Notes under the pieces: generated by a model
What the model was told of the DNA's origin: nothing
What the model saw: the letters and a program-made list of their open reading frames with translations, nothing else
The model's database searches: none
Assembly (NCBI GenBank): GCA_950096585.1
Contig: CATNDK010000001.1
Coordinates: 1-64,000 of the forward strand
From: Thalassococcus halodurans
GTDB lineage: Bacteria; Pseudomonadota; Alphaproteobacteria; Rhodobacterales; Rhodobacteraceae
Reading direction: 5' to 3'
DNA: 64,000 nt
Position numbers and translations under genes: made by a program
In this document: positions 56,847 to 64,000 of the stretch, piece after piece
Layout of the letters: every line of letters begins with the position of its first letter
Numbering within the stretch: the first letter of the stretch is position 1

Positions 56847-57728
56847 ATGACTGTCTTCAACCTCGGATCCATCAACGCCGATCTGGTGTACCGTGTGCCG
56901 CATCTTCCCGAACCCGGTGAAACGCTGGCATCGACGTCGTTCACCCGTTTTCTGGGTGGCAAGGGTGCGAATATGTCCGTCGCGGCTGCGCGCGCAGCAG
57001 CGCGGGTGGTGCACATCGGCGCTGTTGGGCATGGTGGTGACTGGATGGTTGATCGCCTAACCGAATATGGCGTTGATACCCGTGAAATCGTCACTGTTTC
57101 AGGGGAATCCGGCCATGCGGTGATTGCAGTCGATGATCACGGTGAGAACAGCATTCTTCTCTTTCATGGTGCAAACACCTGTCTGGACCCGGAAGAGATT
57201 TCGGGCGCGTTGGCCCAGGCCACTGCGGAAGACAGCTTTCTGTTCCAGAACGAAACCAACGCACAGCGCGAAGCAGCCGAGGCCGCGTCCTTGCGCGGAA
57301 TGCGCATTATCTATGCTGCAGCGCCCTTTGATGCTGACGCGGTTCAAGATGTTATGCCCCTGATCGACATGTTGGTTCTGAACGAGGTCGAGGCAGCACA
57401 ATTGGAAGAGGCGACAGGCCTAAGTCCCGAAAACCTGCCAGTCAAAGATATCGTCGTGACGCTGGGCTCAAAGGGTTGTCGATGGTACGAAACCGACAAG
57501 GGCGAACAGATCGACGTGCCTGCCATTCAGGTTGACCCTGTGGATACAACGGGTGCTGGGGACACGTTCACGGGGTATCTGGTTGCCGGTTTGGACCGTG
57601 GATTTTCGATGCGGCAATCGCTTGATCTGGCAACAAAGGCCGCCGCTATCATGGTTACGCGTCAAGGCACGGCTGATGTGATACCTGACTTGAAAGACAT
57701 TGAAGACGCGCGGTTCAACCGCCTGTAA
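56847..57728 (+). CDS. Ribokinase / PfkB family sugar kinase
   Basis: '[47 protein letters not shown]', '[19 protein letters not shown]'. Confidence 0.93.
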   Translation: MTVFNLGSINADLVYRVPHLPEPGETLASTSFTRFLGGKGANMSVAAARAAARVVHIGAVGHGGDWMVDRLTEYGVDTREIVTVSGESGHAVIAVDDHGENSILLFHGANTCLDPEEISGALAQATAEDSFLFQNETNAQREAAEAASLRGMRIIYAAAPFDADAVQDVMPLIDMLVLNEVEAAQLEEATGLSPENLPVKDIVVTLGSKGCRWYETDKGEQIDVPAIQVDPVDTTGAGDTFTGYLVAGLDRGFSMRQSLDLATKAAAIMVTRQGTADVIPDLKDIEDARFNRL

Positions 57729-58341
57729 AGGCCGCGTTTGATCCCCAGACCTGTTTAACCCGCTGATCACGTCCGCAGGCGCTACGGTATTTTTTGTAGG
57801 CGTCAGAACGGGTGATGTACCCGAACCGTGTCAGCGTTTTTTCGGAACTCTTGTAGTAGTCCTGATGATACTTCTCGGCCTTGTAAAACGGTTTGGCGGC
57901 TAGAACGGGTGTCACGATCTGCTGTCGCAGTACCTTCATACCGTCCTTCAACGCCGCGATCGCATCGGCCTTTTCGGCATCGTTTTTGACAAATATCGCG
58001 GTGCGATAACTGTCTCCGCGATCACAAAACTGGCCTCCGGCATCCAGCGGATCAATGGAACGCAGGAACATATCGTACAGAGTACGACGTGACACGATAT
58101 CCGGATCGTAGGTGATTTTGACGGCCTCAAAATGGCCAGAGCCATCAGCGGAAACGTCCTTGTAGCTTGGGTTTGCCTTTGCTCCTCCGGTGTAGCCTGA
58201 CACGACAGACGACACTCCGGTCACCTTTTCGAAATCGGCCTCAACGCACCAAAAACATCCACCCGCTACGATGATCTGGTCGGCCTGAGCGGTTGCAGCG
58301 GGGGCTAAAGCGATGAAAAGGGCGCTGATAAAGCGGAACAT
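57715..58341 (-). CDS. msrA: Peptide-methionine (S)-S-oxide reductase MsrA (exported)
   Basis: Signal peptide; '[31 protein letters not shown]', 'YFKS..DYY'; 3' end overlaps the ribokinase-like gene by 14 nt. Confidence 0.94.
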   Translation of the reverse strand: MFRFISALFIALAPAATAQADQIIVAGGCFWCVEADFEKVTGVSSVVSGYTGGAKANPSYKDVSADGSGHFEAVKITYDPDIVSRRTLYDMFLRSIDPLDAGGQFCDRGDSYRTAIFVKNDAEKADAIAALKDGMKVLRQQIVTPVLAAKPFYKAEKYHQDYYKSSEKTLTRFGYITRSDAYKKYRSACGRDQRVKQVWGSNAAFTGG

Positions 58342-58443
58342 GTGCGGTCTCCTGTTTAGGGCCGACTTTTCTGTTCGCGGGGCATTATTGCAAATGAAAG
58401 ATCGCGACTTCACGTGTTGATGAAGCGTCGTGAAGAATAGAAA

Positions 58444-58469
58444 CCCCCGTCCACCGTGATGAGCGGGGG
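58444..58469 (-). terminator. Probable terminator of the OPX-yjbF-yjbH operon
   Basis: CCCCCG...CGGGGG stem followed by TTTCTATTCTT on the minus strand, just 3' of the OPX stop. Confidence 0.5.
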
Positions 58470-58478
58470 ATATTTTTA

Positions 58479-59837
58479 TTATTGAACCGCTTGCTGGGCC
58501 GTGTTGATCAGCACCGGGAAGAACTGCTGCATTGCGCGGTTCCACGATGTGATCGGTTGTTCTTCGATAAAGATGATGTCGTTCGGGCGCATTTCGAACC
58601 GTGTTGCGAGGGTCAGGTTGATCGCGTTTCCTGCATCCAAATGCCATGCGGTCACCGCGCCGAATTCAGCGGGATTGCTGGAAGGACGCAGAACGTAGAT
58701 GTCGGACGGGTCGCCCGTTGTTACGTTAAAGCCGCCTTTTTCATAAAGCACATCGGCCAAAGTTGCCTGCTGGCCGAAGGGCAGGGCCACACGGCTTTGG
58801 TTTGAAACCTCGCCTGCCAGATAAACGTAGTCACGTTTTTCCGCGCCCAGATCGAGTCGGCTTTGGAAATTCGTACGCTGTTCGTTCAGGGCTGCACTGC
58901 GGATCGAAATCTCGGCCTGCAGTTCGTTTAGGGCATTGCTACGCGCCTGCTGGCGCATCTGGATGACTTCGACCTGGCTATTATAGAAGGCTAGCGCCTG
59001 ATCCAGGTCGTAGTTTGTGTCGACGTAAACAGCATCGCCATCCTGCAGCTTCAGTTTTTGAAGATCAGGGCGGGCAAAGAATGTTTCGAGCGGAATCTGA
59101 TAAAGTGTGCCGTCGCGATAGATACGAACTGACGCAAATTCCTCATTTTTTACTTGTACGCCACCGGATGCGGTCAAAGCTTCACTCAGATCGATGGTAT
59201 TCAAGGTAACGGGCAAGATTTTCGCGCTGCCAACGGCGCCGCCAACTACCACACGTTTCGAATTGAACTCGGCGACCTCAAGCGAGAAGGCAGGATCAAT
59301 TCCGTTTTCTATCAGCGCTTGGAAAACACGCGCTTCAGCTTCTTCCAGCGTCAGACCAGCGACCATTACCTGACCAAGATCAGGGATCGAGATCGAGCCG
59401 TCGTCACGGACGGTATACCCTTGCCGCTTGTTTTGGGCCGTCAAAAGACCGCTGAGTTCTTCGATTGTTGTGCCGCCGGACTTGGTTGCCAGCAACAAAA
59501 CATCGCTTACTCCGATACGGTAAGCTTCGACCGGTGGTGTCGGGGGAATGCGCAGCTCAAGCGGTTTGCGTGTTTCGTTGGGAACATACGGCGCGTCGGG
59601 CAATGCGCCAGCGCCACGTAGTTGACCGCCGCCTGCTTGTTGGAAAAACGCCGCTGGCAGCGCCTTGGGTGTATAAGGGGCGCGGTTGGCGACCAGAACG
59701 GTTTGTGCATCCAGATCGACAACGCGGACCTCTGCGCCTGCAGATTGGCTTTTTACGGTGGGGGAAGTGTAAGTCACACCGCAGCCCGCGGTCACAAGGC
59801 ACGTGCCAAGTACGAGTGTTTTCCAAAGACGTATCAT
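58479..59837 (-). CDS. Polysaccharide export outer-membrane lipoprotein (Wza/OPX family, GfcE-like)
   Basis: Lipobox 'VTAGCGV'; '[25 protein letters not shown]..', repeated SLBB-like '[32 protein letters not shown]' and '[32 protein letters not shown]'. Confidence 0.88.
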   Translation of the reverse strand: MIRLWKTLVLGTCLVTAGCGVTYTSPTVKSQSAGAEVRVVDLDAQTVLVANRAPYTPKALPAAFFQQAGGGQLRGAGALPDAPYVPNETRKPLELRIPPTPPVEAYRIGVSDVLLLATKSGGTTIEELSGLLTAQNKRQGYTVRDDGSISIPDLGQVMVAGLTLEEAEARVFQALIENGIDPAFSLEVAEFNSKRVVVGGAVGSAKILPVTLNTIDLSEALTASGGVQVKNEEFASVRIYRDGTLYQIPLETFFARPDLQKLKLQDGDAVYVDTNYDLDQALAFYNSQVEVIQMRQQARSNALNELQAEISIRSAALNEQRTNFQSRLDLGAEKRDYVYLAGEVSNQSRVALPFGQQATLADVLYEKGGFNVTTGDPSDIYVLRPSSNPAEFGAVTAWHLDAGNAINLTLATRFEMRPNDIIFIEEQPITSWNRAMQQFFPVLINTAQQAVQ

Positions 59838-59863
59838 GGTCATTCCTTCTAAAAGCGTGCGGC

Positions 59864-60475
59864 CTATTGCGCCTGTCGTTCGATTGTCATGTGCCCGACA
59901 CCTTCGCTGATCCATTGGCGAGACCGCCAGAGCGTGCCGTTGGCCCCTTGCCAGTAGGTATTGGAAACGGAAAACCCGATCGAAGAACAAGTTTCAACAA
60001 TTCTTGTCACCGGCACGGTGTTTGAGCTGATTTTAATCGTGGTGGCAGATCGGTCTGAAACCTGACATTGGAATGCCCGGAATTCAGTCTCTAACTCACC
60101 ACCAAGTGTGGTTTGAAAACGTTCATAGTATGCGTCGCCGATAGTGCCTTTAAGCGCCATCAGGCTATTCGAGACGTCGGATGACATCATGTCGTCGCCC
60201 AACCCCCGCGTTTCGACGACAAGGCCCTGATTCAGCGCAACAGACACACCCGAGGCATCGGTCCAGTTTGTGACTGCACCAAGGGTGCTATCGGCGGTCA
60301 ACACCGCAGACGCGCCGCGCGATTCAAGAAAGACCCGGATCGTGGGGGTGGCTGCCTTCTGTGTGTTCAGCACAACGACCTTGTTGCTGGCTTTTGCCCG
60401 CGTCGGTAGGGTGGGAAAGCCACTGCAAGCAGACAATGACAGGGCGGCGATGACAATTGCGAAGGTAGATTTCAT
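59864..60475 (-). CDS. YjbF/GfcB family lipoprotein
   Basis: Lipobox 'LSACSGFP'; between YjbH-like and OPX genes; 'NWTDASGVSVALNQGLVVETRGLGDDMMSSDVS' YjbF-like. Confidence 0.82.
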   Translation of the reverse strand: MKSTFAIVIAALSLSACSGFPTLPTRAKASNKVVVLNTQKAATPTIRVFLESRGASAVLTADSTLGAVTNWTDASGVSVALNQGLVVETRGLGDDMMSSDVSNSLMALKGTIGDAYYERFQTTLGGELETEFRAFQCQVSDRSATTIKISSNTVPVTRIVETCSSIGFSVSNTYWQGANGTLWRSRQWISEGVGHMTIERQAQ

Positions 60476-62577
60476 CGCCAGAATCGCCCCCATTTTTCCT
60501 GAAGATCAGGACGGTGGGTTTCCGCCACCGTTTCATACAAACGATCCGAAACATTCAAGCGCGCGCCACCATCCCGTGTCAGCGGGCGTAGGACGGTCGA
60601 ATATGTTTGCTTGGTCGGTTTTCCGGTGATCCACGACATCGGTACGCTAAGACGGATACCCTTATCAAAAGAGCCTTCGCCGAAATCTTCAAAGGGAATA
60701 TCGGTCAGGGTTGCGAAGGCACCGATGCTCCAACCGTTTTCAAATGTACGGTCGACTGCCAGTGTGGCACCCCAATCGCCGGCAAGATAACGGCCGGCAT
60801 CAATCTGCGTCGAAAAACCGTTGTCAAAGTCATAGTACAGGGATGCGTGACCGGTTGTGACTTCGTATTCGCGGAATCCGAAAAGCTGATCGAATTCGCG
60901 TTGTTTCACGTGGTTCAGCTCAAACCCAAGCGCAAGATTGCTGTCGACGGGTTTCCACAAAAGCTCGCCCGAAACACCGGCATACTGGGGCTCAAGATAT
61001 CCGACCGTCACACGGCCATAGACGTTGTCAGATGGCCTAAAGAAATAGGCGGCGGTCAGTTCTGGAATGGATGGATCACCTTCCTTTTCATACAGGTTGG
61101 TGTCTGACCGAACACGTTGGACAACCGAATCCGATTCACGCGTTGATTCATTCTTGTTTCCCAAAAGCGTTTTCCGGACGCGCCCCTTGAGCAAATATCC
61201 GGGTGCAGGCCGATAGGTTGCGCGTGCCTCGACCCCTAAATCGGCGCGGATAGGTGCATCCGGATCGAAAAGGCTGGTCGTGATGTAGGGCCCAAAACCC
61301 AAGTCGAGCTTGGGATAGAACTCTTCCAGCGGCTCAATGGACGTGGATTCGGGCGCGATGTCAGCGCGGGCATAGCTTAGCCAAACGTTATCCAGATCAT
61401 GCGCAAGGCTTTCCATATCTGCCCTACGTATGGTGACCCGTGTGGTGGGAACGCCGTTTACGACGGGCACAATCTTGAACGTGTCCACTGAACTCGGGAT
61501 CGTTCCGGTCAGGACCCGCGCTGTGCGCCCGATTGCCTGAGGAAGGGCGCGATACGTGTCGTTCTCGATTTCAACCGTGGCCGTTGCGCCGTGAATTTCA
61601 AGCGCGTGCAGCGTGATGCCTGTCGCACTCAGGCGGCGCTTTGTAAGGAGGCGCACATTTGATCGGGCAACTTCGGTTCCCCAACCCAAAGCTACGGCTG
61701 ACGCAGGCGAAATCGCCGGCGGAGTGCCCTCGAGGCCGCTGGGTGCCTTCGGTGTCTTGGGATCAACCGCTAAGGTGATCTGTGCACCGAATTGTGATCC
61801 GTAAAGATAATGCGCGCTTAGATGCACGCCGGGACGCGGCGTGTAGGTGACCCCGTAGTTCACCTGAGACTTCAGATCAAAGGCAGTCGTACTTTCCAGG
61901 GGATACCCATCGGAAGACAGTTCGACAGCAAAGCTAAGCTTGTCGTTCAGCTGGTATTCAATGCCGCCGAACAGGCCCGCATCACCTTGGAAAATCTGGT
62001 CGAATTCGACTTCACCACCCAGATTGCCATCACGCGAACCGCGGTCTTCAAAGCGCTCGTCCAGAATGCTTAGCGGGTTCTTGAAATTGTTCGCCGTGCC
62101 CAGCCGTCCCCAGCCGATTCCCGCTGTGGCACGTAGTTGGTTCGTTAGTGTTTTTGATGCGACGAGGTACTCGGATCGGTAAATGCCGGTGCCCAGAAAA
62201 TCGTTCAATCCAAACGCCAGCGCTGGACGGTATTTGCCTTCGTCCATCAATCGGTAGTGGATCGAGAAACTACGGTCAAAACGGGTCGTCTCGGTGCCGT
62301 CAGAAATCGGGTACTGCGACATCCGAGAATACCGGAAACTCGCCGACAATCGGGGAGTGACCTGAAACGTAAGCGTATTTCTTGTCTGTCCCGCAAAGTG
62401 ACTTGTCGAGAGCGAAAGCTCGGCATCGGCCAGGCTATGGGCTGCGGGCATTTCGATCAGGCCGGGAAACCCGTACGAGTTATACCCAGTTTTCAGCTCG
62501 GTCGCATGACTGGCTGACGCCGCGCCCATCAGGACGCCTGCAATGCACGAAACGCGCTTCAATCGAAAGCCCCCCAT
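60472..62577 (-). CDS. YjbH/GfcD family outer-membrane protein
   Basis: 701 aa beta-rich; 'GYNSYGFPGLIEMPAAHSLADAELSLSTSHFAGQTRNTLTFQVTPRLSASFRYS' YjbH signature; 4-nt overlap with the YjbF-like gene. Confidence 0.87.
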   Translation of the reverse strand: MGGFRLKRVSCIAGVLMGAASASHATELKTGYNSYGFPGLIEMPAAHSLADAELSLSTSHFAGQTRNTLTFQVTPRLSASFRYSRMSQYPISDGTETTRFDRSFSIHYRLMDEGKYRPALAFGLNDFLGTGIYRSEYLVASKTLTNQLRATAGIGWGRLGTANNFKNPLSILDERFEDRGSRDGNLGGEVEFDQIFQGDAGLFGGIEYQLNDKLSFAVELSSDGYPLESTTAFDLKSQVNYGVTYTPRPGVHLSAHYLYGSQFGAQITLAVDPKTPKAPSGLEGTPPAISPASAVALGWGTEVARSNVRLLTKRRLSATGITLHALEIHGATATVEIENDTYRALPQAIGRTARVLTGTIPSSVDTFKIVPVVNGVPTTRVTIRRADMESLAHDLDNVWLSYARADIAPESTSIEPLEEFYPKLDLGFGPYITTSLFDPDAPIRADLGVEARATYRPAPGYLLKGRVRKTLLGNKNESTRESDSVVQRVRSDTNLYEKEGDPSIPELTAAYFFRPSDNVYGRVTVGYLEPQYAGVSGELLWKPVDSNLALGFELNHVKQREFDQLFGFREYEVTTGHASLYYDFDNGFSTQIDAGRYLAGDWGATLAVDRTFENGWSIGAFATLTDIPFEDFGEGSFDKGIRLSVPMSWITGKPTKQTYSTVLRPLTRDGGARLNVSDRLYETVAETHRPDLQEKWGRFWR

Positions 62578-62716
62578 GGCTTATTTGGGATTCGGTTTAG
62601 GCCATTACCGAACCAGATTTGACCCTAGCGGATACCATACAAAAGCAGGATTCCAAATTGTGGTCAAACGGCAACAACAGTATGTAGGAAGGGATGTGGA
62701 AAGACCCTATTTACGG

Positions 62717-62736
62717 GTGTTTTCACGATAAAACAC
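62717..62736. promoter_or_regulatory. Short perfect inverted repeat upstream of the phosphatase gene
   Basis: GTGTTTT-cacgat-AAAACAC, 33 nt before ATG at 62770. Confidence 0.35.
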
Positions 62737-62769
62737 AGGTTACCCAAAGGCGGCCGGAGCCATAAGAAT

Positions 62770-63525
62770 ATGAAGAAAAAGTCTTTGTTTTCCCGTTTGT
62801 TCGGCAAGGAACCCAAGCCGGTATCAATGGACTGGTCTTTGACGCCACCTAAGCCCGAAACACCGCTTGCTGTTATCGGCGATATTCATGGCAGACTAGA
62901 TCTGCTGCGTGACCTTCTGGTGCAAATTCCTGACGGTTACCAAGTTGTTTGTGTTGGCGACTACATTGATCGCGGGCCAAGCAGCGTCGAGGTTCTTCGC
63001 TTTTTGTCCGAGCGTGACGACATCATCTGTCTTAAAGGAAACCACGAAGCGATGATGCTGGATTTCCTGTCAGACCCTGATGAAAAGGGGCGCCGCTGGG
63101 TCCGGAATGGTGGGCTGCAAACGCTTGCGGAAATCGGTGTGAACGGCCTGACCGAAATGTCTGGTGGTATGAAGCTTTTTGAAGCGCAGAACAAAATGTA
63201 CGATGCGCTGGGCGAAGGTCTTGCGAGATGGATCGAAGAGCTTCCTGTCATTCATGCGTCTGGAAATATCGTTGTTGTCCATGGGGGCGCAGATCCTGCC
63301 AAATCAATTGATGAGCAAAAGCAGCGCCATCTGATCTGGGGCCATCGAGAGTTCTTCGTCAATGAACGCACCGATGGGTTGTGGATTGCGCATGGGCATA
63401 CGATCTTTGATCAACCATCCTGCGAAAAAGGGCGTATTTCCCTAGATACGGGTGCATTTGCGACCGGAAGATTAACGGCTGGTCTGATCTCGGTCGATGG
63501 GACCGTCAGATTTCTGCAAAGTTGA
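62770..63525 (+). CDS. PPP-family serine/threonine (or diadenosine tetraphosphate) metallophosphatase
   Basis: 'GDIHGRLDLLRDLL', 'GDYIDRGPSSVEVLRFL', 'LKGNHEAMMLDFL', 'HGGADP'. Confidence 0.92.
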   Translation: MKKKSLFSRLFGKEPKPVSMDWSLTPPKPETPLAVIGDIHGRLDLLRDLLVQIPDGYQVVCVGDYIDRGPSSVEVLRFLSERDDIICLKGNHEAMMLDFLSDPDEKGRRWVRNGGLQTLAEIGVNGLTEMSGGMKLFEAQNKMYDALGEGLARWIEELPVIHASGNIVVVHGGADPAKSIDEQKQRHLIWGHREFFVNERTDGLWIAHGHTIFDQPSCEKGRISLDTGAFATGRLTAGLISVDGTVRFLQS

Positions 63526-63536
63526 TCGTGCAAAAT

Positions 63537-63562
63537 AAAAGCGCGCCGTAGGGCGCGCTTTT
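63537..63562. terminator. Bidirectional intrinsic terminator
   Basis: AAAAGCGCGCC-gtag-GGCGCGCTTTT between convergent phosphatase and YjbE-like gene. Confidence 0.85.
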
Positions 63563-63586
63563 AATCCTACACTTCTGAAGAAGTGA

Positions 63587-63880
63587 TTAGTTTGTGCCGC
63601 TGGAGCTGGAGTCGCCGCCACCCAGAAGCAGAGCACCCAGAACCAGTGCGCCAATCGCAACACCAGCACCGCCGCCGTTCAGGCTGCCTTTTGCTGCAAC
63701 TTCTTCCGCACATGTGACGCCTACTTCACCGTTCGGCAGGAACTCTGCAGATGTGATAACACCGCCGTTGCATGCGTCAGACGCGATTGCGACTTCCATT
63801 GCTGTGCTTTCGCCACCGGCGAATGCAGATGTTGCAGAAGATGCGATCAAGGCTGCCGCCAGGTAGTTGCCAAGTTTCAT
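63587..63880 (-). CDS. Small secreted YjbE/GfcA-like exopolysaccharide-locus protein
   Basis: Signal peptide MKLGNYLAAALIASSATSAFA; Gly-rich C-terminus 'GVAIGALVLGALLLGGGDSSSSGTN' resembling the YjbE tail. Confidence 0.6.
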   Translation of the reverse strand: MKLGNYLAAALIASSATSAFAGGESTAMEVAIASDACNGGVITSAEFLPNGEVGVTCAEEVAAKGSLNGGGAGVAIGALVLGALLLGGGDSSSSGTN

Positions 63881-64000
63881 TTCAAGCACTCCAAAAAAAG
63901 CTTTGTGGTTTGGTATATTCATAGGCGAACGGTACAACTCAAGCCAGCAAAAATTTGTGAAACTAAGCTGAAAAAGCGGAATTGTTCCTATTTTCGGGAT

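Noticed and set aside
60902-60917. TGTTTCACGTGGTTCA in the yjbH-like gene as a fifth parS
   Set aside because: Left half perfect but right half has 3 mismatches (13/16); ~17 kb from the main sites, probably chance.
1-64000. CRISPR arrays, tRNA/rRNA genes, IS elements, toxin-antitoxin or phage-defence systems
   Set aside because: None recognised by eye; a tRNAscan-SE, CRISPR and IS search could confirm absence.

Overview
This window is the origin-proximal part of an alphaproteobacterial chromosome, most likely Rhodobacterales/Roseobacter-like judging by gene content and order. It falls into these blocks: (i) recF-dnaN-dnaA-rpsT-ech-mutM on the minus strand, then ubiE-ubiB on plus. (ii) A ~24 kb flagellar block (9381-33356): flgD, fliK, a FlgJ-like small ORF, fliC, flaF, flbT, a DUF1217 protein, fliI, flgBC-fliEQ-flgFGAH-fliL, then flgE-flgK-flgL-flgI-motA-unknown-flhA-fliR-flhB-unknown, and motB. 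It lacks fliF/fliG/fliM/fliN/fliP/fliH within the window. (iii) Cytochrome c, smr, mltA, tim44-like, fxsA, secB, dnaQ, coaE, aroE, maf. (iv) A ~530-bp AT-rich non-coding region (40211-40739) that I read as the probable oriC. (v) rho-mnmE-mnmG-rsmG-parA-parB, with two perfect 16-bp parS palindromes (TGTTTCACGTGAAACA) at the mnmG and rsmG starts and two degenerate copies inside hemW and mutS. (vi) hemW, rdgB, rph, hrcA, grpE, mutS, maeB, a ribokinase-family gene and msrA. (vii) A group-4-capsule/Yjb-like exopolysaccharide locus (Wza-type OPX, YjbF-like, YjbH-like, YjbE-like) with a PPP-family phosphatase. Most of the window is well-understood core biology. The best candidates for something under-described are the uncharacterised secreted protein translationally coupled between motA and flhA, the six-copy (A/C)CAAGA-type motif family in the putative oriC, the CtrA-like boxes upstream of flagellar genes, the RBS-occluding hairpins (ribokinase-like gene and FlgJ-like ORF), and the gfcC-less Gfc/Yjb locus. 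No tRNA, rRNA, CRISPR array or transposable element was recognised.
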